Below, piece by piece: positions 16,946 through 25,891 of a stretch of DNA of 64,000 nt (its first letter is position 1; each line of letters starts with the position of its first letter). Position numbers and translations under genes: made by a program. Source of the DNA: Candidatus Mycobacterium methanotrophicum (GTDB lineage: Bacteria > Actinomycetota > Actinomycetes > Mycobacteriales > Mycobacteriaceae); contig NZ_CP097320.1 in the NCBI RefSeq assembly GCF_023515995.1, positions 4,526,001 to 4,590,000 of the forward strand, read 5' to 3'. The notes beneath the pieces are model-generated. The model worked only from the letters and a program-made list of their open reading frames with translations. It was not told the origin of the DNA and searched no databases.

Positions 16946-17018
16946 AGCGGTCGCGCCGAGTGCGGGGTTGACGACCGCTCACCGGCGACGGTGCGTGCAT
17001 CAAACCCACACTCGGCGC
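16946..17018. repeat. Nested inverted repeats at a convergent gene end
   Basis: AGCGGTCG (16946-16953) pairs with CGACCGCT (16972-16979), a terminator-like hairpin just after the PE-PPE gene. A second pairing, GCGCCGAGTG (16953-16962) with CACTCGGCGC (17009-17018), overlaps the first; extended with mismatches it covers 18 bases. Only one of the two can form at a time. Confidence 0.6.
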
Positions 17019-17425
17019 TAGTTCACGGCTCGAATGGCATCGCCGAAAGCCGGCCCGCCGATCGGGTCGACCACGATGTCGACACCTCGACCGTCGGTAT
17101 GGTCGCGCACCGCCTTAGCCCAGCCGTCGGTCAACGGCAGCACCACGTCGGCGCCCACGCCTCCGGCGGAGCCCAGCACCAGCACGCTGTCACCCGGACG
17201 CATCGCGGCACGACGAGCCAGCGCAAAGTACATGGTGTTGTAGTTCACCAGCAGCGGCGGCAGCTTGAGCTGGTATTCACCCCTGCTCAGCAGCAGGTCC
17301 GGAAAGCGCGCTCCGGCGGCACGGACGTCGACAATGAGTGCGTCGTCGTTGCCGGCGACATCATCGACATCTGTGTAGCCAAGGCCGGATGGTCCTCAAA
17401 GTTCCCGTAATACACAGGCTTTCAT
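17018..17425 (-). pseudogene. Rv0149-type quinone oxidoreductase, shortened by stop and deletions
   Basis: From ATG 17425 the frame reads MKACVLREL, then a TGA, then continues in the same frame as GPSGLGYTDVDDVAGNDDAL, LLVNYNTMYFALARRAAMRP and GDSVLVLGSAGGVGADVVLP. Compared with the 322-residue H37Rv Rv0149, about 80 residues are missing before NYNTMYF, about 30 are missing after GGVG, and the C-terminal third is gone. The reading frame is otherwise preserved. Upstream is the intact Rv0148-type SDR. Confidence 0.8.
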
Positions 17426-17435
17426 CACGTTTCGC

Positions 17436-18299
17436 TCATCGGATCGAGAAATTCGCCTGTTTTGCCGCGGACAAGTCGTCGATCTCGTTCCAGTGGGCGG
17501 CGATATCGCCGACCGACGGCGGTGCCTTGAAGGTGACACCCTCGTTCTGGAACAGCGCGGTGCGCTGCACCTTGCCGCCGCCGACGATGAAGATCGAGCC
17601 GGTGTCGGGCACCTCCTCGGTGCACAGGTAGGCAACGACCGGCGCCACGAAGTCCGGCGTCAAATTCTTCAACACCGCGGGCGGCAGGATGTCCTCGGTC
17701 ATCCGGGTGGCCGCGATCGGCGCCAGCGCGTTGGTCTTGATGTTGTACTTGGCGCCTTCCCGGGCCAGCGTGTTGATCAAGCCGACCAGGCCCAGTTTGG
17801 CTGCGCCGTAGTTGGCCTGGCCGAAGTTGCCGAACAGTCCGCTGGTCGAGGTCGCGACAACCACTCGCCCGAAGCTCTGCTCACGAAAGTGCGGCCAGGC
17901 GGCGCGGATCACGTTGTAACCGCCGTAGAGATGCACCTTCAGGACGGAATCCCAGTTCTCGAACGACATCTTGTGAAAGGTGCCGTCCCGCAGGATTCCG
18001 GCGTTGCTCACCACGCCGTCGACCTTGCCGAACTCGTCGAGCGCGGTCTTGATGATGTTCGCCGCACCGTCGGCCTCGGCGACGCTGTCGTAGTTGGCGA
18101 CCGCACGTCCGCCGGCGTCCTTGATCTCTTGGACGACGTGATCGGCCATGTTGTGTCCGGCGCCGGTGCCGTCGCGCGCGCCGCCGAGGTCGTTGACGAC
18201 GACGCTGGCGCCTTCCTTGGCAAGGGTCAGCGCGTATTCGCGGCCCAGTCCCCCACCGGCTCCGGTGACGACGACAACGCGATCCTGCACTCCGGGCAT
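17436..18299 (-). CDS. Short-chain dehydrogenase (Rv0148 orthologue)
   Basis: A 287-residue SDR resembling the dehydrogenase half of peroxisomal multifunctional enzyme 2. NAD-binding VVVTGAGGGLGREYALTLAK, NNAG-equivalent VVSNAGILRDGTFHKMSF, and the catalytic Ser-Tyr-Lys set in VVATSTSGLFGNFGQANYGAAKLG. It probably oxidises 3-hydroxyacyl-CoA. Start MPGVQDRV (18299) is preferred because AGAGAG lies 7 bp upstream; MPMPGV at 18305 is possible. The broken Rv0149-like gene follows 11 bp downstream. Confidence 0.88.
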   Translation of the reverse strand: MPGVQDRVVVVTGAGGGLGREYALTLAKEGASVVVNDLGGARDGTGAGHNMADHVVQEIKDAGGRAVANYDSVAEADGAANIIKTALDEFGKVDGVVSNAGILRDGTFHKMSFENWDSVLKVHLYGGYNVIRAAWPHFREQSFGRVVVATSTSGLFGNFGQANYGAAKLGLVGLINTLAREGAKYNIKTNALAPIAATRMTEDILPPAVLKNLTPDFVAPVVAYLCTEEVPDTGSIFIVGGGKVQRTALFQNEGVTFKAPPSVGDIAAHWNEIDDLSAAKQANFSIR

Positions 18300-18370
18300 C
18301 GGCATTCTCTCTTTCTCGGGCGTCATCGCCCGACGCTTCTCAGGCCGGTTCGGTCAGCGTGGTGCCGCGC

Positions 18371-19804
18371 CTAGAACAGCCGGCGGGCTAACTTCCACGC
18401 CTTATCTGTATACGGCGGGTAGATGAAGCTGGATAAGTCGGGTCGGGTCGGCTTGGTCAACACCGACTTGCGGTGGCTGAATTCTTCGAAACCCCAGCGA
18501 CCGTGGTAGGCGCCCATGCCCGATGCGCCGACGCCGCCGAACGGCAACCTGGCCGTCGACACCTGGAAGGCCAGGTGGTTGACCAACATGCCACCGGCGG
18601 GCACCTCCCTGATCACCCGCTCCCGCACCGCCCGCGTCTTGGTGAACAGGTACGCCGACAGCGGCTTGGGCCGCGAATTCACGAAACGGATTGCGTCGCC
18701 GAGGGATTGGACCGAGATCACCGGCAGGATGGGACCGAAGATCTCGTTGCTCATCAGCGGCTCGTCCGGATCGGGGTCGACGACGACGGTCGGTTCCAAA
18801 CGCAGCGTCGCGGCGTCGGAGTTGCCGCCCAACGCGACCGTGCCCTTCGTGGTAGCCAAGTATCCGGTCAGGCGATCGAACTGGCGTTGGTTGACGATAC
18901 GCAGCCCGGTCTTCTCCTGCGAGCGGAACTTGGTGAGGGCGTCGCCGATCTTGGAGACGAGCTCGTCGCGGATCTTCGCATCGGCCAGCACGTAGTCCGG
19001 CGCCACGCAGGTCTGGCCGGCGTTGAGCAGTTTGATCCAGGCGATCCGCTTGGCCGCGACGTCGACGTCGGCATCGGCCGCCACGATCACCGGGCTTTTG
19101 CCGCCGAGTTCGAGGGTGACCGGGGTCAGGTGTGGCGCTGCGCCCTCGTAGACCATGCGGCCGATCTCGGTTCCGCCGGTGAACAGCACCCGGTCGAAGC
19201 CCTGCGCGATCAGCTCCTGGCTGAGTGCGCCGTCGCCCTCGACCACCGCGACCGCATCACCGTCCAGGTAGCGCGGAACCAGCTCGGCCATCAGCGCCGA
19301 CGATGCCGGAGCGATCTCGGATGGCTTGAGCACCACGGCATTTCCCGCGGCGATCGCGCCCACCGCGGGGCCGAGGGTCAAGTAGAACGGGTAGTTCCAG
19401 GCGCCGATGATCAACACGGTGCCGTAGGGCTCGTACTCGACCCAGCCGCGGCCCGGCAGCTGCGCCATCTCGAGCAGGCGGTACTTGCGGCGCATCCACT
19501 TCTTGACGTGCTTGGCCGCATACCGGGCCTCGCCCGCGGTGGTTGCGGAGTCGGCCAGCCACGCCTCGAACGGGCTGCGGTCCAGATCCTGCTCCAGCGC
19601 CGCGGCTATCGACGGCTCGTTCTCGGTCATCATCTTCTCCAGCGCGTGCAGCTGGGTACGTCGCCACTGCACGCTGCGGGTTTTGCCGGTGGCAAACGTC
19701 TGCCGTAGCCGAGCGACGATTTTCGGGACGTCGGATCCGGGCGCGGCGGCGCCGACCGGGGCATCGGAGGTTTTCGCGGTGGCTTCGGTGGTCTTGATGG
19801 TCAC
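18371..19804 (-). CDS. NAD-dependent aldehyde dehydrogenase (Rv0147 orthologue)
   Basis: A 477-residue ALDH of the class 3 type. Motifs: NAD-binding VLIIGAWNYPFYLTLGPAVG, FTGGTEIGRMVYEGAAP, general base Glu in TLELGGKSPVIVAADADVDV and the catalytic Cys in LLNAGQTCVAPDYVLADAKI. The C-terminal NEIFGPILPV and PFGGVGASGMGAYHGRWGFE are intact, as is a hydrophobic tail (SSFIYPPYTDKAWKLARRLF) like that of fatty aldehyde dehydrogenases. GTG start with GGAAGGGAA upstream. Same strand and order as in H37Rv. Confidence 0.92.
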   Translation of the reverse strand: MTIKTTEATAKTSDAPVGAAAPGSDVPKIVARLRQTFATGKTRSVQWRRTQLHALEKMMTENEPSIAAALEQDLDRSPFEAWLADSATTAGEARYAAKHVKKWMRRKYRLLEMAQLPGRGWVEYEPYGTVLIIGAWNYPFYLTLGPAVGAIAAGNAVVLKPSEIAPASSALMAELVPRYLDGDAVAVVEGDGALSQELIAQGFDRVLFTGGTEIGRMVYEGAAPHLTPVTLELGGKSPVIVAADADVDVAAKRIAWIKLLNAGQTCVAPDYVLADAKIRDELVSKIGDALTKFRSQEKTGLRIVNQRQFDRLTGYLATTKGTVALGGNSDAATLRLEPTVVVDPDPDEPLMSNEIFGPILPVISVQSLGDAIRFVNSRPKPLSAYLFTKTRAVRERVIREVPAGGMLVNHLAFQVSTARLPFGGVGASGMGAYHGRWGFEEFSHRKSVLTKPTRPDLSSFIYPPYTDKAWKLARRLF

Positions 19805-19870
19805 TGGGGTTCCCTTCCTGACCCGGGGAACCCAATCCTAATCAACCGCCCGGTTGGGCAACAGGCTGCG

Positions 19871-20582
19871 TTAGGACGCCGACGGCTTTTCCGCGGAGAC
19901 GAACACAGCCCGGAACGTCGCCGCAATCGTGGGTTCGTCGGGGACCGGACGACCGACTTGGGCGAGGTAGTCGTGGCCGGTCAACGATTCGACACGCCAG
20001 GAGTGCGCGCCGAACCAAGCTGCCGGATCGCAACGCGTCGTCCTCGGTGTACCACAGGTCGCCAGGGTCGAACACGTTCTCGTCGCCGATCCGCTGGCGC
20101 AGTTCGTCGATCTTGGCGCGGAGCTTCTCGTATCCCTCGCGGGCCGCGTCGTCGAAGGTGAGATCCTCGATGCAGGCTCGGCTCCCCGGCGCGCTCAGCG
20201 CGTCCATGTCGGCGAACAACCGGTTCTCGGCCTCGCCCGGCAGAAACATCAGCAGACCTTCGGCCAGCCACGCGGTGCGCTGCGCCGGGTCGAACCCCTG
20301 GCCGCGCAACGCTTTCGGCCAGTCGAACCGCAGGTCGGCGGCCACCTCGTGACGGTCGACCACCGGCTGGACGCCGCTGGCCGCCAGCGTTGCGGCTTTG
20401 TACTCCAGCACTTTTGGCTGGTCCACTTCGTACACGCTGGTCCCCGCCGGCCAATTCAGCCGGTAGGCCCGCGAATCCAGTCCGGCGGCCAGGATGACGT
20501 GCTGGCGGATGCCGTCGGCGGTCGCCCCGACGCTGGTCGCGATGTCCCAAGTGTCGTCGTCTGAGCGACCCGGCGCACTCAC
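19871..20582 (-). pseudogene. SAM-dependent methyltransferase (Rv0146/Rv0145 family) with deletion and frameshift
   Basis: Begins DDDTWDIATSVGAT as in the neighbouring paralogue, but about 75 residues carrying the first part of the family block are deleted before ADGIRQHVILAAGLDSRAYR. The C-terminal portion needs a frameshift near 20030: the shifted frame WFGAHSWRVESLTGHDYLAQ through AEKPSAS stops properly at 19871, while the unshifted frame runs on as nonsense. GTG start overlapping the stop of the upstream intact copy (GTGA). Confidence 0.8.
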
Positions 20583-21517
20583 CGGAGTTCCGCCGTCACG
20601 AACTGCGCGAATGCGTCGCGGTCGTCGCCCATCGGCACGCCGTCCACCCAGCGGTGCAGCCGGCGCATCTCGTCGTCGGAGTGCTGCGCGGTGGCCCGCC
20701 AGCCGTGGTCGTTGAGCCAGTCGACAACCACCGCGCGATCCTCGTCGTGGTAGATCAGGTCCTGGATGTCGATGGGCTGCTCGATGCCGAGTTCGTCGGC
20801 CACCCGCTGGAACCGATCGCGCATTTCTTGGCGTCGATCCTCGGCATGGCTGGCCGCGGTTTCCGCCGCGATCCGGCTGCCCGGCGCGCTCAGCTGGGTG
20901 ATCTGCGCGAATAGCCGGTCCTGGGCGTCGGCGGGCAGATACATCAGCAGCCCTTCGGCCAGCCAGGCCGTCGGCGCTCCCGCGTCGAACCCCTCGACGA
21001 TGAGCGCGGCGGGCCAGTCCTGCCGCAGGTCGATCGGCACCTCGTGACGGTCGGCCAACGGTGTGACGCCGTGCGCCGCCAGCGTGGCCGACTTGTAGGC
21101 CAGCACCTTGGGCTGATCAATTTCGTACACCGTGGTGCCGACCGGCCAGTCCAGCCGGTAGGCCCGCGAGTCCAGCCCGGACGCCAGGATCACCACCTGC
21201 CGGATGCCCGCGGCCACCGCGCCGGCGAAGTAGGTGTCGAAGAAGTGCGTCCGCACGGCCTGGTAGCTGCGCATGTGCCGAAAGACCGCGGCCGCCTCCG
21301 GGTCGAACGACTCCGCCTTGGCAACCAGGGAGTCGTCCAGCATGGTTTCCCACACACCGGTGCCGGCCTCGCTGACCAACAGCTTCGCGTAGGGGTCGCG
21401 GATCAGTGGGTCGGGGCGATCGGTTTCGACGGCCCGGGCGGCGGCGACCATCACCGCCGTGGCGCCGACGCTGGTGGCGATGTCCCAAGTGTCGTCGTCG
21501 GTGCGCATTGTGCTCAT
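20579..21517 (-). CDS. SAM-dependent methyltransferase, DUF574/LCM-like family (Rv0146/Rv0145)
   Basis: A 312-residue class I methyltransferase of the large mycobacterial TIGR00027 family. Blocks: DTWDIATSVGATAVMVAAAR, RSYQAVRTHFFDTYF, VVILASGLDSRAYRLDWPVG (SAM-binding) and GAPTAWLAEGLLMYLPADAQ. Members are thought to O-methylate small molecules or lipids; the substrate is unknown. It heads a pair with the decayed paralogue downstream. A TetR gene lies 64 bp upstream on the same strand. Confidence 0.88.
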   Translation of the reverse strand: MSTMRTDDDTWDIATSVGATAVMVAAARAVETDRPDPLIRDPYAKLLVSEAGTGVWETMLDDSLVAKAESFDPEAAAVFRHMRSYQAVRTHFFDTYFAGAVAAGIRQVVILASGLDSRAYRLDWPVGTTVYEIDQPKVLAYKSATLAAHGVTPLADRHEVPIDLRQDWPAALIVEGFDAGAPTAWLAEGLLMYLPADAQDRLFAQITQLSAPGSRIAAETAASHAEDRRQEMRDRFQRVADELGIEQPIDIQDLIYHDEDRAVVVDWLNDHGWRATAQHSDDEMRRLHRWVDGVPMGDDRDAFAQFVTAELR

Positions 21518-21581
21518 AGTGCAACCATGCTACCCAAGAAGTTAGGCAAGCTAGATGGTCGTGTGCGCTACATCACTGCCG

Positions 21582-22214
21582 TTAATCGAGGCGCCGGGCG
21601 AGGCTGGCGGCCAACAGTTGGTGCAACTGACGAGCGACCGGCACAAGCTCGTCCGTGGCGACGAACCCGGCATAGAAGCCGACTCCCAGCAAGACCGCGA
21701 GCAAGGTCTCGGTGAGCGCCGCGGCGTCGGTATCCGAATCCAGCTCGCCACGGCTGATCGCGTCACCGACCGCCCACGACAGGAATTCCCGGGTGGCGCG
21801 AAGCGAGTCGGCCTCGTCATGGTTCAGGTCGGGGTGGCGCTGCGACTCCAGCGCGACGGTGATCAAAAATGCCGACGCTGTGCGATTTTCGATGTCGGCC
21901 AGAGTCGCGGCATCGATGAGCGCAAACACCCGACCTGCCAGCGTTGTCGCGCCCCGTGCCCGCTGGATATTGGCTGCCACGACCATGTCGTAGGTTTCCG
22001 TCGCCACCTCGCGGTACAGCGCACGCTTGTCGGCGAAGTAATGGTTGATCGCCGGCCGGGTCAGGTCGGCGCGGACCGCGATCGCCTGGAACGTGGCCGC
22101 GTCGTAACCCCGTTCGCTGAACACTTCACGAGCAGCACGCAAAATGCGCTTACGCGTCTCGGCCGCCTTCGCTGCAGGGGGGCGACCCGGTCCCCGACTC
22201 GCGGGCGGCACCAC
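21582..22214 (-). CDS. TetR-family regulator (Rv0144 position)
   Basis: A 210-residue TetR protein. DNA-binding part: RKRILRAAREVFSERGYDAA, then ADLTRPAINHYFADKRALYR. The ligand domain ends in LHQLLAASLARRLD. It is transcribed toward the methyltransferase genes and divergently from the ClC gene, so either could be its target. The N-terminal MVPPASRGPGRPPAAKAAET is a basic tail common in this family. Confidence 0.85.
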   Translation of the reverse strand: MVPPASRGPGRPPAAKAAETRKRILRAAREVFSERGYDAATFQAIAVRADLTRPAINHYFADKRALYREVATETYDMVVAANIQRARGATTLAGRVFALIDAATLADIENRTASAFLITVALESQRHPDLNHDEADSLRATREFLSWAVGDAISRGELDSDTDAAALTETLLAVLLGVGFYAGFVATDELVPVARQLHQLLAASLARRLD

Positions 22215-22375
22215 GGATGAATTGTGCCATAGCTCACACTTTGAACCGCCGCGTTCGGCCGAAGCCAGTTATTAGCTGTGCGGCGACCCGGCCGGTACGA
22301 CTGGGCGATCGTCGGCTTATTCCCCGGGCGCCGGGGCTTGCCGTGACCGGCGCGCTACTAGCTAGGGTGCCGTAC

Positions 22376-23836
22376 ATGGCGCAGGCAGACGACAGCCACC
22401 TCGGAGCCCGATCCGAGGCCGGCCCTCAAGCAGTCACCGCTGAGCCCGGCGGGCGACTGGGCCGGTTCATCAGAAACCTCGAATACGTGCGCAAATGGCT
22501 GTTGCTCGGGATGGTGATCGGCGTCGCCGCCGGCCTGGGCGCCATCGTCTTCTACGTCGCGCTGAAGCACACCGCCGATTTCCTGTTGGGCTATGTTGCC
22601 GGCTACCACCTGCCGACCCCGCACGGCGAGGGCGACAGCTTGGGGTCGTCCGACTACCGCCGACCGTGGGCGCTTCCGCTGGTGACCACCGCAGGCGCGT
22701 GGGTGTCGGCGATCATCGTGGCCAAATTGGCTCCGGAAGCCAGCGGGCACGGCACCGACAGCGCAATCGAAGCGGTGCACACCGACCCGCGGCACATCCG
22801 GAGCAGGGTGGTGCTGGTCAAGATCGTGGCAAGCGCCCTGACGATCGGGTCGGGTGGTTCAGGTGGCCGCGAAGGCCCCACCGCCCAGATCTCGGCCGGT
22901 TTCGCGTCGATGGTGACCCGTCGACTGCATCTGTCTGACGCCGACGGCCGGATCCTGGTGTCACTGGGTGTCGGTGCCGGCATCGGCTCGATCTTCGGCG
23001 CCCCCCTGGGCGGAGCCGTTCTGCCGGCGTCGATCATTTACCGCGACGACTTCGATTACCGCATGCTCTACCCCGGCTTCGTCACATCGGCGACCGCTTT
23101 TGCGGTCTTTGGCTCCGCCATCGGCTTCGACCCGATGTTCGGCTACGTCGACGCCGAATATCGTTTCGAGAACGCCGGGCCGCTGCTGTGGTTCGTGCTC
23201 CTCGGCGTTCTCGCGGCATCCGCCGGCTACACATATGCGCGCATCTTCTATGGCGTAGGGAAGCTCACCGAACGGCTTCCCGGCGGATCGGTGCTTTGGC
23301 CCACCGTCGGCGGCTTGCTGGTCGGGTTCATCGGCCTGGCGATACCCCAGGTGCTGAGCAGCGGGTACGGCTGGGTGCAGTTGGCCACCACCAAGCAAAC
23401 CCTGATGACGATCCCCCTCTGGATCGTGCTGGCGCTCCCACTGGCGAAGATCGTCGCCACATCGCTATCGATCGGCACCGGCGGATCTGGCGGCATCTTC
23501 GGCCCCGGGATCGTGATCGGCGCATTCGTCGGCGCCGCCACCTGGCGGCTGGGCGATCTGCTTCACCTGCCCGGAATCCCCAGTGGGCCCGGCATTTTCG
23601 TGGTGGTGGGGATGATGGCGTGCTTCGGCAGCGTCGCGCACGCGCCGCTGGCCGTGCTGATCATGGTGGCCGAGATGACCGGCTCGTTCTCGGTGGTTCC
23701 CGGCGCGATCATCGCCGTCGGGGTCGCCTCATTGCTGATGTATCACACCAAGGTGTCGATCTACCGCTCGCAACGTCTCAACCGCGAAACCGCCGAAGCT
23801 GAACGCCTGGCAGCGGCCGCTACCAAACGAGGCTGA
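22376..23836 (+). CDS. ClC-family chloride channel/transporter (Rv0143c orthologue)
   Basis: A 486-residue polytopic membrane protein with the three ClC selectivity motifs: GSGGSGGREGPTAQI (including the gating Glu of GREGP), GTGGSGGIFGPGIVIGAFVG and a Tyr-containing segment near the C-terminus (SLLMYHTKVSIYRSQRL). It moves chloride, probably as a H+/Cl- antiporter. No CBS domain follows. ATG 22376 was chosen because homology begins at MAQADDSHL; the longer upstream frame is uncharacteristic. Confidence 0.92.
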   Translation: MAQADDSHLGARSEAGPQAVTAEPGGRLGRFIRNLEYVRKWLLLGMVIGVAAGLGAIVFYVALKHTADFLLGYVAGYHLPTPHGEGDSLGSSDYRRPWALPLVTTAGAWVSAIIVAKLAPEASGHGTDSAIEAVHTDPRHIRSRVVLVKIVASALTIGSGGSGGREGPTAQISAGFASMVTRRLHLSDADGRILVSLGVGAGIGSIFGAPLGGAVLPASIIYRDDFDYRMLYPGFVTSATAFAVFGSAIGFDPMFGYVDAEYRFENAGPLLWFVLLGVLAASAGYTYARIFYGVGKLTERLPGGSVLWPTVGGLLVGFIGLAIPQVLSSGYGWVQLATTKQTLMTIPLWIVLALPLAKIVATSLSIGTGGSGGIFGPGIVIGAFVGAATWRLGDLLHLPGIPSGPGIFVVVGMMACFGSVAHAPLAVLIMVAEMTGSFSVVPGAIIAVGVASLLMYHTKVSIYRSQRLNRETAEAERLAAAATKRG

Positions 23837-23840
23837 CGGG

Positions 23841-24395
23841 CTAGTTCGCAGTCTTTTGCCGCGCCGTTTTCGCGGCGCCCTTTTCGGTGGACGCGCCCTC
23901 GTGAGCCAGCTTGCCACCGGCATTCTCCAGGTGCGCCCGCACGAACCACTGGAACTTCTCCAGCTCGGCGGCCTGCTCGATCAGGATGTCCTGGGTGACC
24001 GGGTCCGCCTCTTCGGTTTCGTTGATGGCCGTACGGGTGTCTTCGATGACCCCGTTGTAGACCAGGTCAAGGGCGGCCAGGTGCGCCTGCGCGGTGTCGC
24101 GGCCAACGGAATAGTCGTCCCACGTGCGGTCCTTGAGGATCGCGCCCGGGGTACCCTGCGGCGACCCACCAAGAGTTGCGATCCGCTCGGCCACTTCGTC
24201 GGCGTAGCCGCGCACCAGCTCCACCTGCGGGTCGATCATCTCATGCACCCCGATGAAGTTGGGCCCGACCACATTCCAGTGGATGTGCTTCAAGGTCAGG
24301 TGCAGATCGTTGTAGGTGCTCAGCTGCTTCTGCAACAGCCCAGCGACTTTGGTTGCCTGCTTTTCGGTCATGCCGGGAATCGTGAACTGAGTCAT
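23841..24395 (-). CDS. dps: DNA-binding ferritin-like protein Dps
   Basis: A 184-residue Dps of the M. smegmatis Dps1 type. Ferroxidase residues fall in KHIHWNVVGPNFIGVHEMID and QVELVRGYADEVAERIATLG; the four-helix core is complete. The C-terminal tail, GGKLAHEGASTEKGAAKTAR and on, is Lys/Ala-rich as in the DNA-binding tail of Dps1. It stores iron and protects DNA in starvation and oxidative stress. ATG at 24395; a SigF-type promoter ends 10 bp upstream. H37Rv has no dps at this place. Confidence 0.95.
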   Translation of the reverse strand: MTQFTIPGMTEKQATKVAGLLQKQLSTYNDLHLTLKHIHWNVVGPNFIGVHEMIDPQVELVRGYADEVAERIATLGGSPQGTPGAILKDRTWDDYSVGRDTAQAHLAALDLVYNGVIEDTRTAINETEEADPVTQDILIEQAAELEKFQWFVRAHLENAGGKLAHEGASTEKGAAKTARQKTAN

Positions 24396-24405
24396 GGCTG
24401 GTCGC

Positions 24406-24430
24406 ATACCCGGTGACCACGAGCGGTAAC
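24406..24430 (-). promoter_or_regulatory. SigF-type promoter of dps
   Basis: Read leftward: GTTA (24430-24427), 15 nt, GGGTAT (24411-24406). The published mycobacterial SigF consensus is GTTT, 15-17 nt, GGGTA(T/C). The expected start point would leave a very short leader before the ATG at 24395. Confidence 0.6.
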
Positions 24431-24441
24431 CGCCAGACCCC

Positions 24442-25356
24442 TCACAATGCTCGGATGTCCTGCACGCGCAGTCGCGCGCCGCGTCGCGGCCGGTAGGCCA
24501 GCCCGCTGGCCTCCAGCACGCGGACCACCCGGTACCGATGCGGTCGCATGGGCTCAAGCAGCTCGATCATGTCGGCATCGACAATCGGATGCCCCAGCAA
24601 CGTCCAGCCGATCATCGTGGGGACGTGGTAGTCGCCCACCGGCAAAGCATCCGGATCGCCGAACGCACGTTGCGCAGTCTCGGCGGCCGTCCACACCCCG
24701 ACCCCGGGCAGCGACGTCAGCGCGTTTCGCGCCTTTGCCGCCGGCCATGACGCCAGCCGTTCCAACGACGGCGCCCGCTGCGCGCAGCCGACGATGGTCC
24801 GCGCCCGTCCGGGATCGACGTTGGCACGGTGAAAGTCCCACGACGGGATGTGCCGCCAGACGTCGGCTGACGGCGGCACCCGCATCCGCGCCGGCGCGGG
24901 TCCCGGCGCCGGTGTGCCGAATTTGGTGACCAGCAGCCGCCAGGCCCGAAAAGCGTCGGCGCCCGGCACCCGCGGCTCGATGACCGCGGGGATGAGGGCT
25001 TCCAACACCTGACCGGTGCGGGCAAGCCGCAGGTGCGGCACTCGGCGGTGCGCGGCGGCGACAATCGGGTCGGCCGGGATGAAGTCTGATGCATCGTCTT
25101 GCGTGCCGAGCAAGGCCGGGAGGGTGTCGAGGAATTCCTCAGCGCCGCCTCCCCATGCCGTGCATTCGACCGCGTCGGGTGCGGCCCGGCTGATCCGCGC
25201 TGTGACCGATCCGCTGGGCAGCAGGCTGGTCCGCCAGATGGCGCCGTCATCGCCTACCTCAAGGCAGGGATCACGAGGTCCTCGGCGCAGCGGGAGAAGG
25301 GTGAGCCCGGGGCTGACCACGCCCGCGAACGTCACCGTGCGGGCTCTACTCACCAT
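24442..25356 (-). CDS. HhH-GPD DNA glycosylase-like protein (Rv0142 orthologue)
   Basis: A 304-residue protein related to AlkA-type 3-methyladenine glycosylases. The helix-hairpin-helix and catalytic Asp region reads NALTSLPGVGVWTAAETAQR then GDPDALPVGDYHVPTMIGW. The N-terminal domain (RGPRDPCLEVGDDGAIWRTS) resembles the AlkA beta domain. Likely role is base-excision repair; no activity is shown for the family member. ATG 25356 (MVSRARTVTF); the longer open frame upstream is antisense to the SnoaL-like gene. Confidence 0.85.
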   Translation of the reverse strand: MVSRARTVTFAGVVSPGLTLLPLRRGPRDPCLEVGDDGAIWRTSLLPSGSVTARISRAAPDAVECTAWGGGAEEFLDTLPALLGTQDDASDFIPADPIVAAAHRRVPHLRLARTGQVLEALIPAVIEPRVPGADAFRAWRLLVTKFGTPAPGPAPARMRVPPSADVWRHIPSWDFHRANVDPGRARTIVGCAQRAPSLERLASWPAAKARNALTSLPGVGVWTAAETAQRAFGDPDALPVGDYHVPTMIGWTLLGHPIVDADMIELLEPMRPHRYRVVRVLEASGLAYRPRRGARLRVQDIRAL

Positions 25357-25492
25357 CCGGTCGATCGTATGTTGTGGACGGCGCCTGCGCGGCCCGACCG
25401 CGATTGACCGGTAACGGTCTTGCGCGTCAGGATGGTCGGGTGACCACCGCGCCGGCGACGATGCAGAGCGAAGCGATGCCGAGGAGTGGCGC

Positions 25493-25891
25493 ATGACCAC
25501 CCCGTTCGACGATCCGCAATCCGAACTGGCGTGGATGTTTTTGCAGTGCGTGTCCGACGGCGGGGACGTCGACGAGTGCTTCGGGCTGCTGAGCGACGAC
25601 TTCACATATTGGAGCCTTCGGGGCCGCGAATCCGTCGGCAAGGCGGCGCTGCGCCAGGAGGTCGAGCGCCGCCAGCGCCGTGCCGAGATGAACCTCGACT
25701 TCGTCCAATGCTTCAACGATGGCGAAAGCGTAGTGATCGAGGCGCTGGCCGAAGGCGAGACCACCGACGGCGTCCGCTACGAAAGTCCCGCGGTCTTCAT
25801 CTTCGAGACCCGCGACGGGCTCATTGTGTCGTTGCGCGAATACGGCGACACCCAACTCGCCGCGCCACAGTTCGGCCCGGCGAGTTCCTAA
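25493..25891 (+). CDS. SnoaL-like (NTF2-fold) protein (Rv0141c orthologue)
   Basis: A 132-residue protein with the NTF2-like pattern: FLQCVSDGGDVDECFGLLSD, DDFTYWSLRGRESVGKAALR and VFIFETRDGLIVSLREYGDT. The fold covers isomerases, hydrolases and ligand-binding proteins, so function is open. GAGGAG lies upstream of the ATG. Its last four bases overlap the stop of the convergent DUF427 gene. Confidence 0.8.
   Translation: MTTPFDDPQSELAWMFLQCVSDGGDVDECFGLLSDDFTYWSLRGRESVGKAALRQEVERRQRRAEMNLDFVQCFNDGESVVIEALAEGETTDGVRYESPAVFIFETRDGLIVSLREYGDTQLAAPQFGPASS

Noticed and set aside
17493..18374. 293-codon plus-strand frame opposite the Rv0148-type SDR
   Set aside because: Antisense shadow of an intact SDR; no recognisable protein features.
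22961..23398. Minus-strand open frame opposite the ClC gene
   Set aside because: Antisense shadow; no start signal and no homology, while the sense strand encodes intact ClC motifs.
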